A stretch of 64,000 nucleotides of DNA from Bacteroidota bacterium (GTDB lineage: Bacteria > Bacteroidota > Bacteroidia > Chitinophagales > Chitinophagaceae), in contig JAFDYC010000056.1 of assembly GCA_018267625.1 (NCBI GenBank), positions 1 to 64,000 of the forward strand, written 5' to 3'. Under the pieces are notes generated by a model. That model saw only the letters and a program-made list of their open reading frames with translations. It was not told where the DNA came from and ran no database searches. This document shows positions 16,548-24,665 of this stretch, piece by piece; within the stretch, counting starts at the first letter, position 1, and each line of letters begins with the position of its first letter. Both the position numbers and the translations under genes were made by a program.

Positions 16548-16961
16548 TCAGCAATGCTCAGCAAACACAGAGGCGAGGTGTGCAGCAATAGCCTGTGCCG
16601 GGTGCCCTTCAATCATGTGGCGCTCCACCATGTGCACCAACTTTCCGTCTTTCAACAAAGCGATGGAAGGTGAAGAAGGCGGATAGGGCATCAAGTAGTT
16701 GCGGGCCTGGCGGACGGCATCTACATCGAAACCGGCAAAGCTTGTCACCAGATGGTCGGGCTTTTTAGAGGCGTTGTGCACGGCCATCAGTACTCCGGGC
16801 CGGGCTGTGCCGGCAGAGCAACCGCACACAGAGTTAATCATCAACAGAGTGGTACCGGATTGTTGGAGGGCCTGGTCCACTTGCTCGGGGGTAGTCAGGT
16901 CTGCGAAGCCTTGTTCCGTAAGCTCGCTTTTCATCGGCATAATCAGTTCTGCAGGATACAT
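16548..16961 (-). CDS. BrxA/BrxB-family bacilliredoxin
   Basis: A 137-residue thioredoxin-fold protein of the DUF1094/YphP family. The redox motif is Cys46-Gly-Cys48 in INSVCGCSAGTARPG, the family hallmark. Other conserved parts are SFAGFDVDAVRQARNYL, YPPSSPSIALLKDG and HMIEGHPAQAIAAHL. In Bacillus these proteins reduce bacillithiol mixed disulfides, and many Bacteroidota also make bacillithiol, so a role in thiol redox repair is likely. The start at 16961 matches the family N-terminus and follows a good -7 element; a longer frame from 17015 lies upstream of that element. Confidence 0.9.
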   Translation of the reverse strand: MYPAELIMPMKSELTEQGFADLTTPEQVDQALQQSGTTLLMINSVCGCSAGTARPGVLMAVHNASKKPDHLVTSFAGFDVDAVRQARNYLMPYPPSSPSIALLKDGKLVHMVERHMIEGHPAQAIAAHLASVFAEHC

Positions 16962-16988
16962 ATGAATGGGGGTATTTTTTTTCGGGGG

Positions 16989-16996
16989 CAAATTTA
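16989..16996 (-). promoter_or_regulatory. -7 element of the bacilliredoxin gene
   Basis: Minus-strand TAAATTTG lies 27 nt before the ATG at 16961. Confidence 0.5.
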
Positions 16997-17169
16997 CTGG
17001 CAGCCATTCAGGCATGCGTCATTAGGGTATTGCAAAAAGCAATTCCGCGGCTGATACGAATCAGTTCTTGTCCGGGACGGGCGGCTTAAATAGCGTGCGG
17101 GCTTCGTTTCTTTATGGCCTTTAATGCTGGCAACATTTTTTATTGACCTCAAAGAAAAAATACCAAGGC

Positions 17170-18183
17170 ATGCCCTTGAAAAATTGTTTTCAACGGCCGT
17201 TTGTTCCTGCTACGGCTGCCTACTTAAAGAGTATCGTCTTCACCCGGGAAGGGGAAACCCGATTGGGTGAGCGGGTGCATACGCTTTCCACTCCAGAAGC
17301 GCTGAGTGATTGTCCTGCCCACTATGTGCTCCTGGGCATCCCAGAAGATATCGGGGTGCGGGCTAACTATGGCGTGGGCGGCACACACAGCCTGTGGGAA
17401 CCTGCCTTGCGCGCCTTGCTCCAAACGCAGGAATCGGCAGCCTGTAGCGGCAATGACTTGCTGGTGTTGGGAGCATTTCATTTTGGAGATTGGATGGCGG
17501 AAAGTGAACACATGGATGCCGTTCAGCTCCGTGCATTAGTAGCCTTGGTGGATGAGGTGGTGGCACCACTGATGGAGGCCGTGTTCCGGGCGGGAAAGAC
17601 ACCTATCATCCTGGGTGGCGGACACAACAATGCCTACCCCTTGCTGAAAGGACTGAGCCAGGCCCTGGGGCAGCCGGCACATGCCATCAACCTTGATGCC
17701 CACTGCGACTACCGCCGTAAGGAAGGGCGGCACAGTGGCAATCCTTTTCGATATGCCCGCGAAGCCGGCTTTTTAGATAAGTATGCAATGGTTGGCCTGC
17801 ACACAGCATACAATGCAGAAAACCTGCTGCAGGAAATTAATGCCGACTCAGGCTTGCATTATTCGAGCTATGAAGCAATTTTTTTAGAAGAGAAACAAAG
17901 CTTTCAAGAGGCAGTTTCGGATGCTATCGCATTTACTCAGGGCCGGCCTGTGGGTATTGAGCTCGACTTGGATTGTATCGCCGGTGTGCTGGCCAGTGCC
18001 GCCACACCTTGCGGTTTGTCGCCACTACAGGCAAGGCAATACCTGCGGCAGTGCATGATGCAGTCCCGTCCGGCGTATGTGCATCTTCCTGAAGGAGCAG
18101 TCTGGCTCCGTGATGGCCGTCAGGATTTGAGCACAGCGAAGCTGGCCGCCTATCTGATTCGCGAGGTACTTTCCTGCAAATGA
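17170..18183 (+). CDS. Arginase/formimidoylglutamase-family ureohydrolase
   Basis: About 337 residues, ureohydrolase fold with a binuclear metal site. All ligand motifs are present: GGGHNNAY, INLDAHCDYR and GIELDLDCIAG. VLLGIPEDIGVRANYGVGGTHSLWEP near the N-terminus and EGRHSGNPFRYA are typical of the Bacteroidota branch usually annotated formimidoylglutamase (last step of histidine breakdown, N-formimino-glutamate to glutamate and formamide). No hut genes are nearby, so agmatinase or arginase activity cannot be excluded. The frame opens at a TTG at 17143; ATG 17170 is the first standard start. It converges with the threonine aldolase gene, 18 bases apart. Confidence 0.82.
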   Translation: MPLKNCFQRPFVPATAAYLKSIVFTREGETRLGERVHTLSTPEALSDCPAHYVLLGIPEDIGVRANYGVGGTHSLWEPALRALLQTQESAACSGNDLLVLGAFHFGDWMAESEHMDAVQLRALVALVDEVVAPLMEAVFRAGKTPIILGGGHNNAYPLLKGLSQALGQPAHAINLDAHCDYRRKEGRHSGNPFRYAREAGFLDKYAMVGLHTAYNAENLLQEINADSGLHYSSYEAIFLEEKQSFQEAVSDAIAFTQGRPVGIELDLDCIAGVLASAATPCGLSPLQARQYLRQCMMQSRPAYVHLPEGAVWLRDGRQDLSTAKLAAYLIREVLSCK

Positions 18184-18201
18184 TCATCCTTATGGAGTGC
18201 C

Positions 18202-19233
18202 CTACAATTCTTTGCTCAGGGCTTTCATCTGTGCCACAAACGCTTCGATGTCTTCGGGCTGTGTGTCCCATGCGCACATAAGCCGTGCTTCGTTGCTGCT
18301 TTCATCCCAGATATAAAACGGGAAGGCCTCCATCAAGGGGGCATTCCAGGCTTTCGGGATGCGGGCAAACACGGCATTGGCCTGTACCGGCTGGCTGCGT
18401 TCCACCTCTGGAATTTCAGAAAGCCTTTCAGCTAAGCGCTGCGCCATGCTGTGGGCATGTTGTGCCAGGCTTCGCCAGAGCTCATCTTGCAATAAAGCTT
18501 CAAATTGGGCAGCGATGAAGCGAGTCTTGGAGGCCAATTGCATCACTTGCTTGTGCTGGAAGCGTAAGTTTTTTTCCAACTCGGGATGAAATACCAGCAC
18601 CGCCTCTCCGTACATCATGCCCAGCTTGGCACCACCCAACGAGAGGATGTCCACGCCGCAATCACTGCTTAGGGCGCTGGGGCTACAGTGCAGTGATGCC
18701 GCCGCATTGAAGAAGCGGGCGCCATCCATATGCAGCCAGAGGCCCTTACTATGTGCCCGTTCTGCCAGGCAGCGCAGCTCTTCCGGAGTATAAACCGTGC
18801 CGTATTCTGTAGCCTGTGTCAGCGACAGGACACGGGGCTGGGCATAATGCGGGTCGCCTTTACGGGCTATTCTTTCTTCGAGGGCTGCCGGTTGCAGCTT
18901 CCCCTGCTCGTCGCTGAGCACGGGAAACATCCGACAGCCGGTGAAGTTCTCCGGTGCACTGCCTTCATCTGAGTAGATATGCGAAATGTCGGCACAGAGC
19001 ACGGCCTCAAAGGAGCGGGTGCAGGCTGCCAGCGAGAGCACATTAGCGCCGGTGCCATTGAAGACAAAATGCAGCCCGGCCAACTTCCCGAATGCCTGCT
19101 CAAAAAGAGGGAGGCAACGCTGGGTCCATTCGTCGGCACCATAGGCACGTGCATGGCCGGAATTGGCCCGCATCAAGGCTTCCATCAGGGCCGGATGTAC
19201 ACCGGCATAATTGTCCGAGGCAAAGGATTTCAT
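18202..19233 (-). CDS. Low-specificity threonine aldolase family enzyme
   Basis: A 343-residue PLP enzyme of the beta-eliminating lyase/threonine aldolase family, cleaving L-threonine or allo-threonine to glycine and acetaldehyde. The N-terminus SFASDNYAGVHP is typical. FVFNGTGANVLSL binds the PLP phosphate, LWLHMDGARFFNA holds the cofactor Asp170, and the Schiff-base Lys203 sits in LSLGGAKLGMMYG. Length is standard. The ATG at 19233 gives the family N-terminus and lies 14 nt after a near-consensus -7 (TTTCTTTG, minus strand, 19248-19255). The longer frame to 19275 begins at a GTG. Confidence 0.9.
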   Translation of the reverse strand: MKSFASDNYAGVHPALMEALMRANSGHARAYGADEWTQRCLPLFEQAFGKLAGLHFVFNGTGANVLSLAACTRSFEAVLCADISHIYSDEGSAPENFTGCRMFPVLSDEQGKLQPAALEERIARKGDPHYAQPRVLSLTQATEYGTVYTPEELRCLAERAHSKGLWLHMDGARFFNAAASLHCSPSALSSDCGVDILSLGGAKLGMMYGEAVLVFHPELEKNLRFQHKQVMQLASKTRFIAAQFEALLQDELWRSLAQHAHSMAQRLAERLSEIPEVERSQPVQANAVFARIPKAWNAPLMEAFPFYIWDESSNEARLMCAWDTQPEDIEAFVAQMKALSKEL

Positions 19234-19393
19234 GGATCTGATTTGTGCAAAGAAATGCTGGAGGCTTTCAAGCACTGTAGCTGCGTTTTTTTAGCAGAAG
19301 GGCTTCAGCAACCTGCATCGATTCTGTAAGGGCGCAAAAGCCGGCTATCAAAAAATACACACCCACCCATTAGATGGAATCATTACTAGCACC

Positions 19394-20185
19394 TCAACCC
19401 TGAATTAGCTGCATCAATTCATCAAGCCTGGGGGCAAGGATGATTTCTGTGCGGCGGTTTTGGGCGCGGCCCTCCGGCGTTACATTGTCGGAAACGGGGT
19501 CGAACTGGCTGCGTCCGGAAGCGGTAATCCGTTGCGGGGCGACATGGTCATCCTGGGTCAGGATGCGGGTGATAGCTGTAGCCCGGGCTACGCTCAGCGA
19601 CCAGTTGTCTTCAAAGCGGGCGGTATGAATGCGCAGGCTGTCAGTGTGGCCTTCGACGATGATGTTGATGTCGGGATTCTGATTCAACACCTGGGCCAGG
19701 ACGCCTAAAGCCTCTTTCCCTTTAGCATTAACGACCGCACTGGCGGAGGGGAAGAGCAGGCTTTCCTGCATGGACACATACACGCGTCCATTCTTGGTAT
19801 GAACGCTGAGTTGCTGGTCAGAAAAGCCTTTCATGGCATCGGCAATCTTGCTACGCAAGGTTTCGGTGGCTACTTTCTGCTGGTCTATGAGCGTCTGCAA
19901 CTGTTTCAGCCGGGCTTGCTGTTCTTCGAGCCGTTGTTTTTGCTGCGCAATTTCTTCCTGGCTCTGGTTGAGCTGGGAAGAGGTAAAGTCACTGCTGCTT
20001 TTCAGCTGGTTCACTTTGCCTTCCAGCGCGCCGATTTTGTTGTGCTGTGCAGCGATGTAGTCTGCCAGCCTAAGGCTGTCCTGGTGTGCCTGTTCGCGTG
20101 CAGCGAGGTATTTTTTGTTGGAGACACAAGCAGCCATGCTCAGGCAGGAAAGGAGGATGAGGGCAGTATATGATGAGGTATTCAT
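19394..20185 (-). CDS. OmpA-family coiled-coil lipoprotein
   Basis: A 263-residue lipoprotein. The signal peptide ends in the lipobox SMAAC (Cys20). Residues of about 25-115 form a long Gln/Leu/Lys-rich coiled coil (KIGALEGKVNQLKSSS, EEIAQQKQRLEEQQ). Residues of about 130-255 are an OmpA C-terminal peptidoglycan-binding domain: ESLLFPSASAVVNAKG, INIIVEGHTDSLRI, ARATAITRIL and QNRRTEIIL. It likely tethers the outer membrane to the cell wall from the periplasm. The 59-base gap to the upstream gene on the same strand contains no strong -7 element, so co-transcription with it is possible. Confidence 0.88.
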   Translation of the reverse strand: MNTSSYTALILLSCLSMAACVSNKKYLAAREQAHQDSLRLADYIAAQHNKIGALEGKVNQLKSSSDFTSSQLNQSQEEIAQQKQRLEEQQARLKQLQTLIDQQKVATETLRSKIADAMKGFSDQQLSVHTKNGRVYVSMQESLLFPSASAVVNAKGKEALGVLAQVLNQNPDINIIVEGHTDSLRIHTARFEDNWSLSVARATAITRILTQDDHVAPQRITASGRSQFDPVSDNVTPEGRAQNRRTEIILAPRLDELMQLIQG

Positions 20186-20244
20186 GTTCTTTCAAGAAAA
20201 TTTCTTCTTCCGGGAAAAAGGAACGATGCAGGAGGATTTACGTC

Positions 20245-20670
20245 TTAAGAACTGTGGTCTTCGACGATGACCCAATGCCCGGCAAGTTTGCGGAGCAGGA
20301 GGGTATAATAGCCACTCAGATTACCCGCAACTCGCTTCAATTGCCAGCGGCCGGTGACGTAGGCCCAATCCTGTGCGAGGAGGCGAATACGAAGAGGGCT
20401 TGCAGTGAGCTGGCCCATGTGCGCGGCATCCGGATAGGATTTCTGGTAGCGGGCCAAGGTAGCCTGGTAGCCATAGGTAGGGCCACTCTTACCAATAAAA
20501 ACAAGGCTGTCGCTTTCCCAATAGCCTTGCATATATCCGGCCACATTACCCCGGTTCCATTCGCTGACTTGCCGTGACAGTAGCTCCCGTATGGCGGCCT
20601 CATCGCCCGAGTGTTGTGCCCTTGCGGGGCAGCAATAGCAGAGAAAAAGAAAACCAAGGAGAAGTCGCAT
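20245..20670 (-). CDS. Secreted SnoaL/NTF2-like (DUF4440-type) protein
   Basis: A 141-residue exported protein. The start at 20670 gives a compact signal peptide (MRLLLGFLFLCYCCPARAQ). The mature part is an NTF2-like cone fold: DEAAIRELLSRQVSEWNRGNVAGYMQGYWESDSLVFIGKSG, YPDAAHMGQL, WAYVTGRWQLKR and GHWVIVEDHSS. Such domains in Bacteroidota (DUF4440/SnoaL) often have unknown ligands, and no catalytic set is evident. It is divergent from the APC permease at 20742. The minus-strand -7 is TTACTTTG at 20694-20701, 23 nt from the ATG. Confidence 0.82.
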   Translation of the reverse strand: MRLLLGFLFLCYCCPARAQHSGDEAAIRELLSRQVSEWNRGNVAGYMQGYWESDSLVFIGKSGPTYGYQATLARYQKSYPDAAHMGQLTASPLRIRLLAQDWAYVTGRWQLKRVAGNLSGYYTLLLRKLAGHWVIVEDHSS

Positions 20671-20693
20671 ACTGCAAAGCTTATGAACAGCGG

Positions 20694-20701
20694 CAAAGTA
20701 A
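20694..20701 (-). promoter_or_regulatory. -7 element of the SnoaL-like gene
   Basis: Minus-strand TTACTTTG is one base off TAnnTTTG. A second -7-like element for the divergent permease (TTCCTTTG, plus strand, 20729-20736) lies 27 bases away. Confidence 0.35.
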
Positions 20702-20741
20702 CCGCAGCAGGAAATGCAAAGGCAGTGTTTCCTTTGTCCGC

Positions 20742-22079
20742 ATGTCCGACTCACAGGCAACGCTCTCCCGCTCGCTCAGTCTCACGCAGGCCACCGCCAT
20801 CAATATGATTGACATGGTGGGTATCGGCCCCTTCATCACCCTGTCGCTGATTGTATCGCTGATGGCCGGCCCCTGGAGTATTGCAGCCTGGCTGGTGGGT
20901 GCCGTGCTGGCCTATGCAGACGGATGTGTATGGGCTGAATTAGGGGCTCGTTGGCCACAGGCGGGGGGCTCGTATGTGTTTTTGCAAAAAATATTTCCTG
21001 GTCGGGGCGGGCGAATGATGTCGTTCCTGTTTGTTTGGCAAACGGTGATTCAGGCACCCTTGGTGGTTGCCTCGGCAGCTATCGGTTTTGCGCAATATTT
21101 CAGCTACCTCGTTCCCCTGGGTTTTTATGAGAAGAAGGTGCTGAGTGGTGCTCTGGTGTTGATGATGGTGTGGTTGCTCTACCGAAACATTCAGAGCATC
21201 GGGAAGTTGTCGTTGGTGCTGTGGTGCATCACCGGAGGCACCCTGCTTTGGCTGATTGGTTCCGGAATCCCTCATTTCCACTGGCAGCAGGCCTTCCCTC
21301 ATTCCTGGCCGAAGGTGGGAGGACAAGGAATGAAGTTGGTGTTTGTGGCCGCTTTAGGGCAGGCTTCGCTAAAGGCAGTTTACTCGTACCTGGGCTATTA
21401 CAACGTCTGCCATCTGGGGGCAGAAATCAAAGTACCGGAGCGAAATATCCCCCGGGCAATCTTTATTTCAATCAGCGGCATTGCCGTACTGTATCTGCTG
21501 ATGCAGACGATGGTGATGGGCAATCTGGATGGGCAGGTAATCGCAAAATCTGAGTTTGTGGTCAGCCTTTATTTCGAGCAGATCTATAACCATGCAACGG
21601 CACAGGTGGCCACGGCATTGATACTATGCATTGCGCTGGCTTCTCTGTTTTCGGTATTGCTCGGCTACTCGCGGGTGCCCTATGCAGCGGCCGTGGACGG
21701 CTTATTCTTTGAAGTGTTTGGGAGGGTGCATCCACGGCATCGGATACCGCATGTGTCGCTGCTGATGCTGGGCGGATTGGGCTTCCTGTTTTCGCTTTTA
21801 TTCAAAATGAAAGAAGTGATCACTGCTATCATCACTATGCGCATCATCGTTCAGTTTTTGGCGCAGGCCGTAGGCGTGATGGCCTGGCACAGGCGCGAAA
21901 AAGAGCGCCCCTGGCGGATGCCTTTATTTCCTCTTCCGGCCATTCTGAGCATGCTGATTTGGTTTTTGATATTCTGCACTGCAGGCTGGTGGTATATCGC
22001 TGGGGCAGGGGGAATAATCGGCTTAGGTATCGGCTTGTATTGGTTGTTTCTGCGGCATTCCGTCCCGGCGAAGCAATAG
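20742..22079 (+). CDS. APC-family amino acid permease
   Basis: A 445-residue inner-membrane transporter with about twelve hydrophobic segments. The APC signature is at the N-terminus: LSLTQATAINMIDMVGIGPFITLSL (unwound helix 1 with a GIGP motif). YADGCVWAELGARWPQAGGSYVFLQ in helices 2-3 and LGAEIKVPERNIPRAIF after helix 6 are further family markers. It imports or exchanges amino acids or amines; the substrate cannot be read. ATG 20742 lies 5 nt after TTCCTTTG, a weak -7, so the leader would be minimal. The open frame upstream (from 20574) is antisense to the neighbour's promoter and is rejected. Confidence 0.88.
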   Translation: MSDSQATLSRSLSLTQATAINMIDMVGIGPFITLSLIVSLMAGPWSIAAWLVGAVLAYADGCVWAELGARWPQAGGSYVFLQKIFPGRGGRMMSFLFVWQTVIQAPLVVASAAIGFAQYFSYLVPLGFYEKKVLSGALVLMMVWLLYRNIQSIGKLSLVLWCITGGTLLWLIGSGIPHFHWQQAFPHSWPKVGGQGMKLVFVAALGQASLKAVYSYLGYYNVCHLGAEIKVPERNIPRAIFISISGIAVLYLLMQTMVMGNLDGQVIAKSEFVVSLYFEQIYNHATAQVATALILCIALASLFSVLLGYSRVPYAAAVDGLFFEVFGRVHPRHRIPHVSLLMLGGLGFLFSLLFKMKEVITAIITMRIIVQFLAQAVGVMAWHRREKERPWRMPLFPLPAILSMLIWFLIFCTAGWWYIAGAGGIIGLGIGLYWLFLRHSVPAKQ

Positions 22080-22117
22080 AATGTAGCTCCTTCGAACAGG
22101 TTTCCCTTTCAGGAAGT

Positions 22118-23164
22118 TCAGGCAGCTCTCCGCCGGATGATGAGGCGTTTGAGGCTGAGCTCAATAATATCCACGGTGCAGGCACAACGCAGGAAACGAG
22201 GGTCCTGATAATGTGCTGCCAGCGAATTTTTCAGTTCCTCCAACTTTTCCGGAGGGGCCACATCATCCTTCCTCAGGGCATCCCGCAAGCCGGCTAGACG
22301 CACACGTTCGCTGCGCATCCGCTGGACAATAAGCGCCCGTTCTTCCTGCTGATATTGCTGCATCACCTGAGTATTGAAATGCTGCAAGGCAAGTTGAACA
22401 AAGGAGTTGTTTTCTTTAAAAAACTGCGGCTGATACATGCGAACATTGCCTTCATAAAACTGCTGGTCAAAATCAATAGGGCGAATCCGGAATTGGTAAT
22501 CGTCGAAGTCTGGCGTGATGACGAACACGAAATTGTAGGCACGCATATCGCCAAGCAGGCCGGCCAAGCATCGTTCGTTAAACTTGACAAAGTCCTTGGC
22601 AATGCGTTTCGGGTTGAACTCAGGACGGCTCAGGTACTGCGCAGCAAAGACATCGCCAGGGATGCCTGCAATATGTTCTTCGACCAGCGTGTTGTCGTGG
22701 GTTAGAAAGTTGAGTTGGTTGGGCGACAGCAGGTGCTCCAGCTCGAGGCCATAGATTCGGGAGGCATCTGCCACTTTCAGGTAGAAGTAATCGTACACTT
22801 CATTGTAGCGGTTGACGATTTTGATCCGGAAAGGATGTGTGTTGCCAAAGCTGCAATAGTCAATACGGTCTATGAATAAATGCTCCTGCACTTTGAAATC
22901 CCCCCCCGCTTTAAGCATGGCATAAATCTTCTTCAGCCCCTGATGAATCCGGTCGCAGGCGTAGGCCGGGTAGATAGCCGTTTCCCAAAGGGTGTCTTTG
23001 CCTGTCGGGTCAATCAGAGGCACACTTTCCTGGTAATCCAACAACTCGGAATAGCTTATGGGCAGCGTCCGTTCTCGGGCATACTGGCGCAGGTATTTGC
23101 GCAAAGGCTCCCGGATGGGATAGGGAATTTTCTTTCTGGAAATTTTGAGAAAGTCTTCCACCAT
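22118..23164 (-). CDS. Conserved Bacteroidota protein with kinase-like motifs
   Basis: A 348-residue cytosolic protein. I recall similar uncharacterised Bacteroidota proteins but no named family. The N-terminus is basic (KISRKKIPYPIREPLRKYLRQYARER). The middle holds features arranged like a protein or sugar kinase fold: Lys130 in YDYFYLKVADASRIYG, Glu143, a hinge-like TLVEEHIAGIPGDVF, then GDMRAYNFVFV (Asp206 and Asn211, like the catalytic HxDxxxxN) and PIDFDQQ (Asp231, like DFG/DFD). The C-terminal 100 residues are helical and charged. A run of eight C (22900-22907) encodes Gly-Gly near residue 87. Kinase activity is inference. Confidence 0.7.
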   Translation of the reverse strand: MVEDFLKISRKKIPYPIREPLRKYLRQYARERTLPISYSELLDYQESVPLIDPTGKDTLWETAIYPAYACDRIHQGLKKIYAMLKAGGDFKVQEHLFIDRIDYCSFGNTHPFRIKIVNRYNEVYDYFYLKVADASRIYGLELEHLLSPNQLNFLTHDNTLVEEHIAGIPGDVFAAQYLSRPEFNPKRIAKDFVKFNERCLAGLLGDMRAYNFVFVITPDFDDYQFRIRPIDFDQQFYEGNVRMYQPQFFKENNSFVQLALQHFNTQVMQQYQQEERALIVQRMRSERVRLAGLRDALRKDDVAPPEKLEELKNSLAAHYQDPRFLRCACTVDIIELSLKRLIIRRRAA

Positions 23165-23321
23165 GATAAACGATATTTTCCGAAATCAGGAGTTGTCGGG
23201 TGCTGTGTCTTCTGAGGGCAATCTAAGCAGACGAGTTGGCACCTGAGGGAGCCTCTAAAAGACGGGTTGTTTTCTTAAAAAAACATGCACAGAACACGCT
23301 GGCCCCAATGCCGGCAACAGA

Positions 23322-24542
23322 TCATTCTTGTCTTAATGCTGCAAAGCTGGCAGCGTTGTTGCTGAGTTCTGCCAGGCGTTCGATGACACCTTCCACCAAG
23401 GCATCCGGGCAGGAGGCGCCGGAGGTAATCATCACTTTCAGGCTGGTATTTTGGGGCAGGTAGCCTGAAGTCTCCAGCTCCGTTCGGGCATGAAAATCAA
23501 AATGGCGGATCAGGTTTCTGGAAAGGAGGCAATCTGAGTTTCTAATAAAATAAGTGGGTAGCTGTTGTTCGCAAAGCTCTACGAGGTGGGAGGTGTTGGA
23601 GCTGTTGTAGCCACCGATAACCAAGGCAAAATCGGCCTCGGCTTCCAGCATACCCTGAACGGCACTTTGGTTGTCATTGGTAGCATAACAAAGGGTGTCG
23701 CGTGTGTCAGCAAAGTGTTCGGTGACTTGTTCCGGCAGGAGTTGATACTGCGAAATCATCACTTGTTTCAGGTAGTCGGCAATGCCTTGAGTTTCGCTGG
23801 CCAGCATGGTGGTCTGGTTCACCACACCGATACGGCTCAGGTGCCGGGCGGGGTCAAAGCCCAGGCTGTGTTGCCCCGCAAATTCGACAAAGAAGTGTTC
23901 CGGTTGTTCCTGGCCGGTGATGTAAGCTGCCAGCCTCCGGGCCTGCTCCAGGTCTTTGACCACTACTGTGGGTGTATGTGCTTCGCTATGAGAAAAAGTG
24001 GCGCGGGTTTCTTCATGCTTGGGTTTGCCGTGCACGACAACCGTGTATCCTTCCCTGCCGATTCGTTCAGCACGGTTCCAGACCTTCTCCACAAACGGGC
24101 AGGTCGTTTCGTAACGTGTCGGTTCAATCCCTTTTTCCCGCATTTTTTCTTCGACCTGCCGGGTGGTGCCAAAGGCAGGAATAACCACAATGTCGTCCAC
24201 CGTAATCTCATCCCAGTTCATCATCATCTGGCCCCGGGTGTTCATGATAAAGCGGACGCCCATCTGTTGCAAATCGGCATTGACGCCGGGGTTATGAATG
24301 ATTTCAGAAAGCAGAAAAATGCGTTTATCCGGGTTTTCAGCTACGGCTCTAAAAGCAATTTCAATTGCATTTTCCACGCCATAGCAAAAGCCGAAATGCC
24401 GGGCCAGGATGACTTCCAGGGAGCCCAGTTGCAGGCGGGTAGGCGAAAAATCTTTCTTGAGTCTGTCGGCTGCTTTCCGCTCGGCTTTGATCTGGGAGAT
24501 GAGCGGGCTGCGGTATTGAACGGGAACGTCGAAGGTCTTCAT
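23322..24542 (-). CDS. ispH: 4-hydroxy-3-methylbut-2-enyl diphosphate reductase (long form)
   Basis: A 406-residue Fe-S reductase, last enzyme of the MEP isoprenoid pathway, yielding IPP and DMAPP. The three cluster ligands are visible: Cys53 (FGFCYGVENAI), Cys148 (YETTCPFVEKV) and Cys378 (TSGASCPDALVEG). Other family parts are SEIIHNPGVNADL, VVVHGKPKHEETRATFSH and NQTTMLASETQGI. The protein has the approximately 40-residue N-terminal extension and long C-half found in the cyanobacterial/chloroplast-type and many Bacteroidota enzymes, longer than the about 315 residues of E. coli. The terminator of the upstream M16 gene separates it from its neighbour. Confidence 0.95.
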   Translation of the reverse strand: MKTFDVPVQYRSPLISQIKAERKAADRLKKDFSPTRLQLGSLEVILARHFGFCYGVENAIEIAFRAVAENPDKRIFLLSEIIHNPGVNADLQQMGVRFIMNTRGQMMMNWDEITVDDIVVIPAFGTTRQVEEKMREKGIEPTRYETTCPFVEKVWNRAERIGREGYTVVVHGKPKHEETRATFSHSEAHTPTVVVKDLEQARRLAAYITGQEQPEHFFVEFAGQHSLGFDPARHLSRIGVVNQTTMLASETQGIADYLKQVMISQYQLLPEQVTEHFADTRDTLCYATNDNQSAVQGMLEAEADFALVIGGYNSSNTSHLVELCEQQLPTYFIRNSDCLLSRNLIRHFDFHARTELETSGYLPQNTSLKVMITSGASCPDALVEGVIERLAELSNNAASFAALRQE

Positions 24543-24597
24543 AAATCAAAGCAGGATGAGCCGGGCAAAGTTCGGCCATAGGCTTGCAGAAAAGGGC

Positions 24598-24644
24598 AAA
24601 AAAAACGGGCACAGCATGCAACATGTGGGTTGCGGCTGTGCCCG
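24598..24644 (-). terminator. Terminator of the M16 peptidase pair
   Basis: On the minus strand a perfect 10-bp stem, CGGGCACAGC / GCTGTGCCCG (24606-24644), with a loop that can pair further, is followed by eight T (24598-24605). Confidence 0.8.
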
Positions 24645-24665
24645 AGTGCATTGAATGTGCAGTGC

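Noticed and set aside
23565-24581. A 338-residue open frame antisense to ispH
   Set aside because: Its length is a by-product of ispH codon bias; ispH has all catalytic cysteines, while this frame is Phe/His/Gly-rich without motifs.
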